NCBI RefSeq assembly: GCF_017875645.1
Contig: NZ_JAGGMR010000001.1
Location: forward strand, 1,240,001-1,304,000
Direction: 5' to 3'
Length of the DNA: 64,000 nucleotides
Source of the DNA: Nocardia goodfellowii
GTDB taxonomy: Bacteria > Actinomycetota > Actinomycetes > Mycobacteriales > Mycobacteriaceae
Position 1 is the first letter of the stretch. Every line of letters begins with the position of its first letter. The translations under genes were made by a program, and so were the position numbers. A model generated the notes under the pieces. That model saw nothing but the letters and a program-made list of their open reading frames with translations. It was not told the origin of the DNA and made no database searches. Of this stretch, positions 9,116-18,397 are shown piece after piece.

Positions 9116-9353
9116 CGCGCGCAGCGTTAATCCACGGACTCCGTAGTCGGGACGACGCTCAGGCCGGGCGGATCGAAGACCCGCCGGAAAGCCGCGGCCG
9201 GCCGACAGGCTCCCTACCGCGAGCAGACAGCCGAGCAGGGCCGAGATGAACCGGGAAGGTCAACAGCCATAGATGAGCATGCGCATGGAACCACTTCACC
9301 GCACACCCTCGGTCTCGTCAACCCATTTGTTCGCGCTGGTGCCCGCGGGGTCG

Positions 9354-11243
9354 TCAGCCGAGCGGGAGCCAGCCGTTGGCGGAGGCCATCGGGTCGGCGT
9401 CGGGGTCGCGATCGGCGTGCGGTCCCACCCGGCCGTGGCCTTCGTTGAGGTCGCTGATCAGTTCCGAGACCGGATGCGAGTCGCTGTAGTGGTAGCCCTG
9501 AGCGAGCGCGAACCCCAGTTCGGTGAGCACCGCCGCCTGGTACTCGGTCTCGACGCCTTCCGCGATCACCTGCAAGTCCAGTGCGGAACTCAGCGCGGCG
9601 ATAACCCCCAGCAGCGGCGGGGCCGGTGAATCGGAACGGATCGCGGCGACGAAGGATTGGTCCACCTTCAGAATGTCGCTGGGCAGGGTGGCCAAACGGC
9701 TCAGCGACGAGTACCCGGTACCGAAATCGTCGATCGCGATGCGCACCCCTCGATCGCGCAGCGTATGCAGATTGGCGATGGCCGTTTGGGATTCGGCGGC
9801 GAGCTCGCTTTCGGTGACCTCCAGCACCAGCTGGTCGGCCGGCCACCCGGTGCTGGCGAGAATCCCGGAAACCCGGTCGGCGTAACCGGTCTCCGCCAGC
9901 TCCAGCCCGCTGACGTTCACGTTCAACGTCAGATCCAGTTGGGCGAAGGTTTCCTGGAGCCGGGCGGCGTCGGCGCAGGCGCGGCGCAGCACCAGCTCAT
10001 CGAGGTCCGCGATGAGGTCGTACTCCTCGGCGACCCGGATCAAACCCTCGGTGGTGACATCGGGCTGGGCATTGGACGACCAGCGCAGCAGCGCCTCCAC
10101 GCCGACCGCTTTGCCGCCGCCTTCGCTGAGGCTGACGATCGGCTGGTAGTGCACGTCGAGCGCGCCGCGATCGATGGCCTCCCGCAGTTCCACCGCCAGC
10201 GGCAACTGCCGCGAGGACTCCAGGACGGTGCGGTTACGCCCGGCTTGCTTCGCCCGGTAGAGCCCGACGTCGGCGCGAGAGACCAGCAGGGAACCGGATT
10301 CGCCCGGCTGCCACGAGGTCACACCGGCCGAACAACCGGTCGTCACCGCGGCGCGCAACTGCTCGGTGAGCAGGATCGCGGCCTGCTCGGTGGTGTTCGG
10401 CAACAACAGCGCGAACGCGTCGCCGCCGTAGCGGGCGAGGATCTGTTCCGGCTGCAGCAGCCCCGACCAGGTGTCGGCGACCCGCTGCAGCACCGCGTCA
10501 CCGGCGCGATGCCCGAGGTGATCGTTGATCTTCTGGAAGCGGTCGAGGTCGACCAGCACCAGTGAAAGTCCTTGTCCCGTGCGGGTAGCCAGTTCGATGG
10601 CGGAGTTCAGCCGGCGATCGAAACCGCGCCGATTGTGCAGTCCGGTGAGCACGTCGATATCGGCCTCGGACGCCATCCTGGTCAGGATTCCCACGACGAC
10701 GCCGACGCCGAAGGTGACGCCCGCCGGGATCAAGCCGGACCACCACGGCAGGTCGCGCGTCGGCAGCACCCACAGGCACAGCACCACCGCGAACGCGATG
10801 TGCGCGGCGGCCTGGCTCCAGCGGAAGAACAGGGCCGCGTCGCAGGCGACGAACACATAGAACGCCGCGAGACTGATCGCGCCGACGGTATTGGGGAACG
10901 AATGCACCGCGATGGTCACCAGCACCGTCGCGATCGCGACGTAGGCATGGTGGATCCCGTGGGGTAATCGCGGTCCCCAGGCCAGCAACGTCAGGCCCAG
11001 CAGCAGCGCGATCGCTGCCGCTGCGCCGACCAGCGGTCGATTACCCTCCGAGCCCGGGGCGATGGCGGTGATCACCAAGCCCAGCACACCACCCATGACG
11101 TAGAACGCCCCGGTGGTTCGAGCCATAACCATTGCTGTCGCCAGCGCCGATGCCGCCCGCACCCGGGTTCGGGTATCGCCGCGCGCCCCGATTCCTCGCA
11201 CGGGGAATAGCGTAAGGGCAATGATTCTCGGCGGTTGCCACAT
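9354..11243 (-). CDS. GGDEF-EAL cyclic di-GMP protein with membrane domain; degenerate GGDAF
   Basis: 629 residues. Residues about 40-190 are hydrophobic with several membrane segments. The GGDEF domain begins at DVLTGLHNRRG; its signature reads ARYGGDAF, so the metal-binding Glu of GGDEF is Ala, which usually abolishes cyclase activity. The EAL domain (about 365-600) keeps its motifs: VEALLRW, NVNVSG, LEVTESEL, IDDFGTGYSSL, LKVDQSF and AEGVET. The likely net role is cyclic di-GMP hydrolysis at the membrane, with the GGDAF domain perhaps serving as a nucleotide sensor (inference). It lies downstream of serS on the same strand, 33 bp away. Confidence 0.92.
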   Translation of the reverse strand: MWQPPRIIALTLFPVRGIGARGDTRTRVRAASALATAMVMARTTGAFYVMGGVLGLVITAIAPGSEGNRPLVGAAAAIALLLGLTLLAWGPRLPHGIHHAYVAIATVLVTIAVHSFPNTVGAISLAAFYVFVACDAALFFRWSQAAAHIAFAVVLCLWVLPTRDLPWWSGLIPAGVTFGVGVVVGILTRMASEADIDVLTGLHNRRGFDRRLNSAIELATRTGQGLSLVLVDLDRFQKINDHLGHRAGDAVLQRVADTWSGLLQPEQILARYGGDAFALLLPNTTEQAAILLTEQLRAAVTTGCSAGVTSWQPGESGSLLVSRADVGLYRAKQAGRNRTVLESSRQLPLAVELREAIDRGALDVHYQPIVSLSEGGGKAVGVEALLRWSSNAQPDVTTEGLIRVAEEYDLIADLDELVLRRACADAARLQETFAQLDLTLNVNVSGLELAETGYADRVSGILASTGWPADQLVLEVTESELAAESQTAIANLHTLRDRGVRIAIDDFGTGYSSLSRLATLPSDILKVDQSFVAAIRSDSPAPPLLGVIAALSSALDLQVIAEGVETEYQAAVLTELGFALAQGYHYSDSHPVSELISDLNEGHGRVGPHADRDPDADPMASANGWLPLG

Positions 11244-11276
11244 CAGGGGAAACTAGTCCGGCGAACTACGAGCTAT

Positions 11277-12551
11277 TTACCTGCCGGCAACTTTGGGCGG
11301 CTCCAGCAGCTCGGTGCCGACGAACGGGACCAACGCCTGCGGCACCCGCACCGAACCGTCGGCCTGCTGGTGGTTCTCCAGGATCGCGACGATCCACCGG
11401 GTGGTCGCCAGGGTGCCGTTCAAAGTGGCTGCGATCTGCGGCTTTCCGTTCTCGTCGCGGTAGCGCACGGCCAGGCGACGCGCCTGGAAGGTGGTGCAGT
11501 TCGACGTCGACGACAGTTCGCGGTAGGTCTGCTGCGTGGGAACCCAAGCCTCACAGTCGAACTTGCGCGCCGCCGAGCTACCCAGATCACCCGCCGCGGT
11601 GTCGATGATGCGATAAGGCACCTCGACGGCCGCAAGCATTTCGCGTTCCCAGGCGAGCAGCCGCTGATGTTCGGCGTCGGCCTGCTCGGGCGTGGTGTAG
11701 ACGAACATCTCCACCTTGTCGAACTGGTGCACGCGAATGATGCCGCGCGTGTCCTTGCCGTAACTGCCCGCCTCGCTGCGGAAGCACGACGACCAGCCCG
11801 CGTACCGCTTGGGGCCGGCGCTGAGATCGAGGATCTCGCCCGAGTGGTACCCGGCGAGCGGCACCTCCGAAGTGCCGACCAGATACAGATCTTGATCCGG
11901 CAGATGGTAGACCTCGTCGGCGTGCTGACCGAGGAACCCGGTGCCCGCCATGATCTCCGGGCGCACCAGCACCGGCGGAATCATCATGGTGAACCCGTTG
12001 GCCACCGCCTTCTGCGCCGCCAGCTGCAGCATGCCCAGCTGCAGCAGCGCGCCGTAGCCGGTGAGGAAGTAGAAGCGCGAACCCGACACCTTGGCGCCGC
12101 GTTCCATGTCGATCAGGCCCAGCGACTCACCGAGTTCCAGGTGGTCCTTCGGCTCGAAGTCGAACGTGGTCGGCGTGCCGACCGTTTCGAGCACGATGTA
12201 GTCGTCCTCGCCGCCCGCGGGCGCACCCTCCTGCACCACATTGGAAATGGCGCGGTGCGCTGCCTCGAGTTCCGCCTCGGCGGCGGCCTGCGCGGCCTCG
12301 GCCTCCTTGACCTTGACCGACATCTCCGTCGCCTGCGCGAGCAGGGCCGGACGCTCCTCCTTGGACGCCTTGCCGATCACCTTGCCCATCGCCTTGTGCT
12401 CGGCGCGCAGATTGTCGGCGGTCGCGATGGCGGAACGGCGCGCCACGTCGGCGGCCAGCAGGGCGTCGACGAGGGCCGGGTCTTCACCACGGGCGCGCTG
12501 CGAGGCGCGGACCGCTTCGGGGTCTTCCCGCAGGAGTCGGAGGTCGATCAT
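11277..12551 (-). CDS. serS: Seryl-tRNA synthetase
   Basis: 424 residues from ATG 12551, the normal family length. Residues 1-105 form the antiparallel coiled-coil arm that grips the tRNA-Ser long variable arm ([12 protein letters not shown] start). The class II catalytic core follows: [15 protein letters not shown], motif 2 in [25 protein letters not shown], and motif 3 in [16 protein letters not shown]. It charges tRNA-Ser with serine in the cytosol. It is divergent from the aldehyde dehydrogenase gene. Rv3834c is serS in the comparable M. tuberculosis region (recalled). Confidence 0.98.
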   Translation of the reverse strand: MIDLRLLREDPEAVRASQRARGEDPALVDALLAADVARRSAIATADNLRAEHKAMGKVIGKASKEERPALLAQATEMSVKVKEAEAAQAAAEAELEAAHRAISNVVQEGAPAGGEDDYIVLETVGTPTTFDFEPKDHLELGESLGLIDMERGAKVSGSRFYFLTGYGALLQLGMLQLAAQKAVANGFTMMIPPVLVRPEIMAGTGFLGQHADEVYHLPDQDLYLVGTSEVPLAGYHSGEILDLSAGPKRYAGWSSCFRSEAGSYGKDTRGIIRVHQFDKVEMFVYTTPEQADAEHQRLLAWEREMLAAVEVPYRIIDTAAGDLGSSAARKFDCEAWVPTQQTYRELSSTSNCTTFQARRLAVRYRDENGKPQIAATLNGTLATTRWIVAILENHQQADGSVRVPQALVPFVGTELLEPPKVAGR

Positions 12552-12643
12552 GGACGATCAGCCTAGTCGGCGGCCCGAGGTGGTTTCACCTGGATATCCC
12601 GTGCCCGATTCCGGCCGATCTGCCCGGTTCCGGCCAGTTGATC

Positions 12644-14344
12644 ATGCGTGACGCGCATAGTTGGCCTGTGGGCACGACTTTCGACGTAACGACCATCGAC
12701 AACGCACTCGCCGATCTGGCCGCGGGCGAGAAAGTCTGGGCACAGACCTCGTTGCGCCGGCGCGGGGAACTGCTCGACGAGATCCATCAGCGGACCGGCC
12801 GTTTCGCCGAGGACTGGGTGCGGGCGGCCGGCACGATCAAAGACTTGGACCCGGCGTCGCCGCTGGTCGGCGAGGAATGGATGTCCGGCCCGCTGACCCT
12901 GTTGCAGGCCACCGCCGCGCTCTCGGAGACCATGACCGCGCTGGCGGCCGGTCGCAGCCCGCTCGACGGCGTCCGCCTCGGCAGCGCGCCGGGCGGCCGG
13001 GTCGCGGTGCCGATCCTGCCGCACGATCGCTACGACCGCCTGCTGCTCAGCGGTTTCCGCGGCGAAGTGTGGTTACGCCCCGGCGTGGACGCGGACACCG
13101 CGCGCCGCCGGGCCGGCCTGGCCCAACTCGACCCGACCACCACCCACGGCATCGGCGCGGTGCTCGGCGCGGGCAACATCACCTCGATCCCCGTGCTGGA
13201 CGCGCTGTATGAGCTGTACGCGCACAACCGGGTGGTCGCGCTGAAGCTGAACCCGCTCACCGACCCGCTGTACACCGTCTTCGAGATGATCTTCGCGCCG
13301 CTGCTGGAGCTCGGCGTGCTGCGCATCCTGCTCGGCGGCACCGAAGCCGGCAGCTACCTGGTGCGCCACGCCGACGTCGCGCACGTGCACATGACCGGGA
13401 GCACCCAGACCCACGACGCCATCGTCTGGGGTACCGGCAAACGTGAACGGATGCAGCTCGACAAACCGATCACCAGCGAGCTGGGCGGTGTCTCCCCGAC
13501 GATCGTGGTGCCCGGCGACTGGTCCGACGCGGATCTGCAATTCCAGGCCGAGCACATCGCCACCCAGCGACTGCACAACGGCGGCTACAACTGCGTCGCC
13601 GCCCAGACCGTCGTACTCAGCGCCGACTGGCCGCTGAAACACAAGTTCCTCAACGAACTCCGGGCCGCGCTGGAACTCGCGCCGCACCGCGCGCCCTACT
13701 ACCCGGGCAGCGATCGCCGGGTCGCGAGCGCGCTCGAGTCCTACCCCGACGCCGAACAGCTCGGCCAGGGGCGCGTCCTGGTCGAGTTGCCGAACTCCGA
13801 AACCCCTTTGCTGCGCACCGAATACTTCGCCCCGGTCCTCGGGGTCGTCCAACTGCCCTACGCCGGCGGCGAATTCCTTGCTCGGGCCGTCGATTTCGCC
13901 AACAACGAGCTCACCGGCACGCTCGGCGCGAACGTGCTCGCCCACCCGGCGACGATCCGCCGGCTCGGCATCGCCTTCGACCGCGCCGTCGAACGGCTGC
14001 GCTACGGCGCCATCGCCGTCAACGCCTGGACCGGACTCGCGTTCCTGGCCCCGCGCGCGTCCTGGGGTGCGTTCCCCGGCCACACCCTGGCGGACGTGCA
14101 GAGCGGAATCGGCGTGGTGCACAACGCTTTCCTGCTCGACGACGTCGAGCGCACCGTCGTGCGCGGCCCCTTCCGGCCCGCGCCGCGCACCTTGCTGCAC
14201 GGCGAACTGTCGCTGTCCCCGAAGCCGCCGTGGTTCGTCGGCAACAGCACCGCGGCGGCGACCGGGCGGAAACTCACGGAGTTCTACGCCTCATCGAACC
14301 CCGCCCGTCTGCCCGGCATATTCCTTTCCGCCATCCGCGGCTAG
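12644..14344 (+). CDS. Aldehyde dehydrogenase superfamily protein
   Basis: 566 residues from ATG 12644; a TTG at 12638 and a GTG at 12668 are in frame, and I cannot exclude the GTG since the family-like sequence begins after it (VGTTFDVTTIDNALADL). ALDH landmarks: TGSTQTHDAIVWG (cofactor-binding loop), ELGGVSPTIVVPG with the general-base Glu, and HNGGYNCVAAQ with the catalytic Cys. The family oxidises an aldehyde to an acid with NAD(P). The C-terminal third (WTGLAFLAPRASWGAFPG) diverges from common ALDHs, so the substrate is unknown. It is divergent from serS with a gap of about 90 bp. Confidence 0.85.
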   Translation: MRDAHSWPVGTTFDVTTIDNALADLAAGEKVWAQTSLRRRGELLDEIHQRTGRFAEDWVRAAGTIKDLDPASPLVGEEWMSGPLTLLQATAALSETMTALAAGRSPLDGVRLGSAPGGRVAVPILPHDRYDRLLLSGFRGEVWLRPGVDADTARRRAGLAQLDPTTTHGIGAVLGAGNITSIPVLDALYELYAHNRVVALKLNPLTDPLYTVFEMIFAPLLELGVLRILLGGTEAGSYLVRHADVAHVHMTGSTQTHDAIVWGTGKRERMQLDKPITSELGGVSPTIVVPGDWSDADLQFQAEHIATQRLHNGGYNCVAAQTVVLSADWPLKHKFLNELRAALELAPHRAPYYPGSDRRVASALESYPDAEQLGQGRVLVELPNSETPLLRTEYFAPVLGVVQLPYAGGEFLARAVDFANNELTGTLGANVLAHPATIRRLGIAFDRAVERLRYGAIAVNAWTGLAFLAPRASWGAFPGHTLADVQSGIGVVHNAFLLDDVERTVVRGPFRPAPRTLLHGELSLSPKPPWFVGNSTAAATGRKLTEFYASSNPARLPGIFLSAIRG

Positions 14345-14417
14345 ACCGGCCGCCATGACAGGTCGCGGTGTGCCGGGTCGTGGCACCGCGATGCGGACAC
14401 TGCAATGATGGATCGCG

Positions 14418-15557
14418 ATGTCTGAAGACGATGAGTACTCCCGGTACCCGGACCCCGAGCAGTCCTCGGGGTCGTCGTCGCGTGCCGAGGCGCTGCGGGA
14501 TCAGCTGATCATCGACCGCAAGGTCCTCAACGACGGCAAGGTGCACCTGCCCGCGCCGACCCTGCGCTGGGTGCTGCTCACCATCGCGGCGGGCGCGGTG
14601 GTCGCCTCCCTGGTGGGCGTGTTCATCACCGGCTTCGACAACGAGAACGGCCTGGAGGCGCACAACCCGGCCGCGCCCGTGGATACCGTGCTGGACAAGG
14701 AATTCGGCACCGCCGCCGCCGGCGACTGTCTGAGCTGGACCAAGGCCGACCGCTCCGATCTGGTGAAGGTCGCCTGCTCCAACAAGCACCTGTTCGAGGT
14801 GGCTTCCGACATCGACATGAGCAAGTACCCGGGCGTCGAATTCGGGCCCGGCTCCCGTTTCCCCGATTCGCTGCGCCTGACCGAACTCAAGGAAGAACAC
14901 TGCGTGCCCGCGGTGCAGCAGTACATGAAGGGGAAGTTCGATCCGCGCGGCCGCTACGTCGTCGGTCTGATGTACCCGAGCCCCGACGGCTGGAAGCACG
15001 GCGATCGCACGCTGCGCTGCGGACTCCAGTTCTCCGGCAGCACCGGCACTCCGCTGCCGTCCACGGGCAGCGCGACCGAGCACGACCAGTCGAAGGTCTT
15101 CGAACCGGGGACCTGCCTGGGCATCAACCAGAACCTGCCCACCGATCCGGTCGACTGCGCCCAGTCGCACTCGGTGGAGATCGTCTCGACAGTCGATCTG
15201 GCCGCGCACTTCCAGGGTCCGCCGCCCGCCAAGGAAGAGCAGGACAGGTTCGTCGAGGAAGAATGCTCGCGCACCTCGACCGATTATCTCGGCTCGCCCG
15301 ATGCCATTCGGAACAAGACGCTGACACTGTTCTTCGACTACATCGACGCCCGGAGCTGGCTGGCCGGCAGTCGCAAGCTGGACTGCATGATCGGCAAGGG
15401 CACCGACCGGGAAGGCTTCGCGCCGATCCAGGGCTCGGCCCGCGGGGAGATCCTGATCAACGGTCAAGCCCCGGTGCCGCCGCCGAATTCCGGTCGCTCG
15501 ACTCCGGCTCCGCTGCCCGGCGCGGCGCCGCTGCCGCCGCAGCCGCAACCCAGGTAG
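14418..15557 (+). CDS. Septum formation family membrane protein (Rv3835-like)
   Basis: 379 residues from ATG 14418. An N-terminal cytosolic part of about 50 residues is followed by one membrane segment (WVLLTIAAGAVVASLVGVFI) and a large external domain. The external part has two similar units, each with paired cysteines: AGDCLSW ... VACSNKHLFEV and PGTCLGI ... VDCAQSHSVEIV. This is the pattern of the septum-formation domain, in which an AGDC-x-n-VxC-xxxHxxEV unit repeats. The C-terminus is Pro-rich. Its neighbour is the metallopeptidase-like gene 10 bp downstream, the same pairing as Rv3835-Rv3836 (recalled), so the two are probably one transcript. A cell-division or wall role is inferred from the family name only. 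Confidence 0.9.
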   Translation: MSEDDEYSRYPDPEQSSGSSSRAEALRDQLIIDRKVLNDGKVHLPAPTLRWVLLTIAAGAVVASLVGVFITGFDNENGLEAHNPAAPVDTVLDKEFGTAAAGDCLSWTKADRSDLVKVACSNKHLFEVASDIDMSKYPGVEFGPGSRFPDSLRLTELKEEHCVPAVQQYMKGKFDPRGRYVVGLMYPSPDGWKHGDRTLRCGLQFSGSTGTPLPSTGSATEHDQSKVFEPGTCLGINQNLPTDPVDCAQSHSVEIVSTVDLAAHFQGPPPAKEEQDRFVEEECSRTSTDYLGSPDAIRNKTLTLFFDYIDARSWLAGSRKLDCMIGKGTDREGFAPIQGSARGEILINGQAPVPPPNSGRSTPAPLPGAAPLPPQPQPR

Positions 15558-15566
15558 GAATTCGTC

Positions 15567-15920
15567 ATGCCGGTCTCCATGTCCGACACCAGGTTCGAGG
15601 AACTGGTCGGTGATGCCCTCGATCGGATTCCGCCGGAACTGGCCCGTGCGATCGACAATGTGGTGATTCTGATCGAGCCTCGCAATCCGGAGGATCCACA
15701 ATTACTCGGTCTCTATCACGGGATCGCACTGACCGATCGGGTCGACAGTCAGTACGGCGGGGTACTGCCCGACACGATCACCATCTACCGCAACGCGATC
15801 CTGGACATCTGCGCTGATGACAAAGAGGTCGTCGACGAGGTCGCGATCACCGTGATCCATGAGATAGCGCACTATTTCGGGATTGACGAAGACCGGCTGC
15901 ATGAGCTGGGATGGGGATAA
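15567..15920 (+). CDS. Small zincin-like metallopeptidase family protein (Rv3836-like)
   Basis: 117 residues from ATG 15567. The C-terminal third has VIHEIAHYFGIDEDRLHELGW, that is HExxH plus a downstream acidic/H pair, the signature of the minimal-zincin family (PF06262). The N-terminal half (FEELVGDALDRIPPELA and DNVVILIE) is the typical family start. It has no signal peptide. It follows the septum-formation gene by 10 bp and is likely translated from the same message. The biological substrate is unknown. Confidence 0.93.
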   Translation: MPVSMSDTRFEELVGDALDRIPPELARAIDNVVILIEPRNPEDPQLLGLYHGIALTDRVDSQYGGVLPDTITIYRNAILDICADDKEVVDEVAITVIHEIAHYFGIDEDRLHELGWG

Positions 15921-16076
15921 TCTTGTTCGAGCTTGCGGGTTCATTAAGAGCTGGGCAAGATCGCTGAAAGAAGTAGGGGATTCGATGGAACCGATCGCAG
16001 AGCTATCGCGTCCTATCACTCGAAGGGGGAATTCTCGTGGTTCCGCCCATTTGCCGCCACTAGAAGGAGTCGAGTC

Positions 16077-16397
16077 ATGGTTGGCCTGGTAAACATCACA
16101 CCCGAAGCCGTCCTCCTCGCTGCCGCGGAGCTGGATCTGCTCGCCGATCGGCTCGCTGCCGCCGGTGCGATCACCGCCCCCGCCACGCACGTCGTCCCCT
16201 CCGGCGCCGAGGAAGTCTCCTTGCTCGCCGCGAACCACTTCAACAAGGCCGCCGGCAGCCACGACCGGGTCGTCGCACAGGGTGTGCTCGAGCTGCACCA
16301 CGCCGCCAACGTGCTGCGTGCCCAGCTCGCCGCCCACATCTCCGAGGACGCGGCGAAGGCGAGCATCATGAGCGCCGTCACGAACACCATCGTCTAG
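16077..16397 (+). CDS. PE-like protein (type VII secretion substrate)
   Basis: 106 residues from ATG 16077, with AGAAGGAG at about 16059-16066 as ribosome site. It is Ala-rich and all-helical, with the PE-type start (LVNITPEAVLLAAAELDLLADRL) and a second long helix (VVAQGVLELHHAANVLRAQL). PE proteins pair with PPE proteins as a helical bundle and leave the cell through ESX systems. The PPE-like gene follows within 45 bp and an EspG-like chaperone after that, which supports the call. Oddity: the protein has no tyrosine at all, so the usual YxxxD/E secretion signal of PE proteins is missing. No ESX core components lie in this window. Confidence 0.8.
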   Translation: MVGLVNITPEAVLLAAAELDLLADRLAAAGAITAPATHVVPSGAEEVSLLAANHFNKAAGSHDRVVAQGVLELHHAANVLRAQLAAHISEDAAKASIMSAVTNTIV

Positions 16398-16439
16398 GCC
16401 GCGGCGTCAACCAGTACTGATCACAGGGGAGAAATAAGC

Positions 16440-17519
16440 ATGACCGCAGGTATCACCGGGGTGTTCTGGCTGCCCCGCATGGCCGAAGCCAACTCCATCG
16501 CACTCAACGCGGGCGCGCACGCCGTCCCGATCTCCGCCGCCTCCTCCGCCTGGGGCGCGCTGAGCGGCGTCTGGCTGGAAGCCACCGCCACTGTTTCCCG
16601 CGTCGTCGCCGAACTCGGCGTCGGCATGCAGGGCGTCAACGGTATGAGCGCGATCGGGAAGCTCGCCGGATTCACCGGCTGGGCCGAGCAGCAGAGCGTG
16701 ATGGCCGCCGCCCTGAGCGCCAAGACCGCCGCCAACGCGGCCGCGTACACGGTGGCCTCGCTCGCCATGCCGAGTCTGCCGGAGATCGTGGCGCTCAACA
16801 CCGCTCGCGCGGCGTCGCACACCACCGGCGGCGCGCTGCGCGGTGACGCCGAGGCGCTCGAGGCCGCCAAGGCCGCGATGGATCTGCGTGCCGCACTGAC
16901 CATGGAGACCTATGAGGCGGCCACCACCGCTCAGGTCACCACCCCCGGCGAGTTCTCCGACCCGCCGCACATCGCCGAAGGCGCCGGCGCCGCCGATCCC
17001 GTGGGTATGGCGCTCAGCGCGGTCTCCGCGGCCGTGCAGAACGCGGGCGGCGCCGTCACCCAGGTCGCCAATGTCGCGGGCTCGGTGGCCAGCACCGCCG
17101 TCGGCACCGGCGCCAACCTCGCCGGCGCGGCCGTTTCGGCGGTCACCGCGCCGGCCGCCGCCGGCACGGCGATGGTCGCACCGGCCGCTACCGCCGTCGC
17201 CACCCCGGCCGCCGCGGTCACCGTCGCGTCCACCGTGGGTGCCAGCACGGTCCAGCTGCCCGCCGGCTGGGGCACCCCGTCCACGATGGGCGGCGCCGGC
17301 TTCACCTCCATGCCCAGCAGCAGCGGCATGCGGATGGAGACCACCGCCACCCGTCCGGCGTCCACGCTGAACAGCCCGCTGGTCCCCAACCGCACCACCA
17401 ATGACGAGGACGAGGAGCACGAGCGCAAGGCCGCCGTCGATCTGCAGGACGACCAGTTCACCGATGGTCGTTTCATCGCCGACGGTGTGATCGGCGCGGG
17501 CACCGGGCAGAATAAGTGA
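16440..17519 (+). CDS. PPE-like protein (type VII secretion substrate)
   Basis: 359 residues from ATG 16440, with GGGGAGAA upstream. Residues 1-175 form the PPE-type helical domain: GITGVFWLPRMAEANSIAL start, the WGALSGVW turn (the WxG position), and long Ala-rich helices. Residues 180-300 are low-complexity Ala/Val/Thr, and the last 60 residues are charged (NDEDEEHERKAAVDLQDDQF). It ends inside the start of the EspG-like gene with a 4-base overlap, so translation is coupled. EspG proteins bind the PPE helical tip to deliver the PE-PPE pair to the secretion pore (established in mycobacteria). Which ESX system would export it cannot be told from this window. Confidence 0.82.
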   Translation: MTAGITGVFWLPRMAEANSIALNAGAHAVPISAASSAWGALSGVWLEATATVSRVVAELGVGMQGVNGMSAIGKLAGFTGWAEQQSVMAAALSAKTAANAAAYTVASLAMPSLPEIVALNTARAASHTTGGALRGDAEALEAAKAAMDLRAALTMETYEAATTAQVTTPGEFSDPPHIAEGAGAADPVGMALSAVSAAVQNAGGAVTQVANVAGSVASTAVGTGANLAGAAVSAVTAPAAAGTAMVAPAATAVATPAAAVTVASTVGASTVQLPAGWGTPSTMGGAGFTSMPSSSGMRMETTATRPASTLNSPLVPNRTTNDEDEEHERKAAVDLQDDQFTDGRFIADGVIGAGTGQNK

Positions 17520-18346
17520 CCATTCTGGGCGCGGGCCCCGGCCCGTCGACGCTCGGGAGCGTCGTGTTGTCGCTCGACGAGATGCAGTTTCTCATGGAGA
17601 AACTGGAGCTCGACGAGATGCCCGTGGTGCTCCAGGCCATGGGCCGCTACGACGACCAGGCAGCTCACGACGCGGCGATGGCCGTGGCCGCCCAGTCCCT
17701 CGACGACCGGGATCTCCTGGTCGATCGAGCGGTGCACAGCGAACTCGAAGACAGGCTGCGCGTGCTCTACCGGCCGCACTGGGTGCTCGCGCTGCGCCTG
17801 GTCGTGGAAGGCGCGATCAGCCGACTGTGCCTGGCGAAGGGTGACGACCTCGCGGTTCTCGCCCTTCGCGGGCCGGAGTCCTATGTCATCAGCACCGTCG
17901 ACGACGATCTGCCCGGTCCGATCATCGCGGCCCTCGGCACCGCCGAACCGCTCGAACTGTCCGGCATGAACGCCGAAACCGAGTTGCTCGCGGAGATTTT
18001 CGGCGACACCGGAGACGCGGCGGCCACCGCGACGCGGCTGGCGAAGGTCTGCAACCCGAACCGGGACGCGCAGGTGCTCGCCTCGGCGCTGGTGGAAGTC
18101 CATTCGCACGCCCAGATTTCAGCGGTGGTGTACGGCGACGGCACCCGCGATATCTCCGACAATCACATCGCCGTCTTCAACACCCGCGGCGGGCGATTCA
18201 TCGTCACGGCCAGCCTCGCCGAGGACGGCACCAAATGGTCGTCTATCAGCAACGGCACCAATGCCCGGCTGCGCCAAGCCTTGCTCGACCTGATGAACAC
18301 GCTGCCGGAGCGCCAGGAGTTCCCGCCCACGGCGAAACTCCAGTAG
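17516..18346 (+). CDS. EspG-family ESX secretion chaperone
   Basis: 276 residues from a GTG start overlapping the PPE-like stop by four bases. EspG features: the early LSLDEMQFLMEKLELDEMP segment, RPHWVLALRLVVEGAISR (the W in the beta strand typical of EspG), and the C-terminal sheet region (AVFNTRGGRFIVTAS, then WSSISNGT). It keeps PPE partners soluble in the cytosol and guides them to the ESX machinery. The cassette PE-PPE-EspG on one strand with tight spacing is strong mutual support. It is convergent with the downstream histidine phosphatase. Confidence 0.88.
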   Translation: MTILGAGPGPSTLGSVVLSLDEMQFLMEKLELDEMPVVLQAMGRYDDQAAHDAAMAVAAQSLDDRDLLVDRAVHSELEDRLRVLYRPHWVLALRLVVEGAISRLCLAKGDDLAVLALRGPESYVISTVDDDLPGPIIAALGTAEPLELSGMNAETELLAEIFGDTGDAAATATRLAKVCNPNRDAQVLASALVEVHSHAQISAVVYGDGTRDISDNHIAVFNTRGGRFIVTASLAEDGTKWSSISNGTNARLRQALLDLMNTLPERQEFPPTAKLQ

Positions 18347-18397
18347 TGACAAGCACTTTCACCCCGTCGCAGGCGACCGCGGCGGGGTGATTTGTTT

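Noticed and set aside
9260..9286. ATG with eight codons (MRMLIYGC) then TGA, in frame with the MFS gene 57 codons downstream
   Set aside because: A disrupted longer start or leader peptide is conceivable, but there is no conserved sequence between and no ribosome site to support it.
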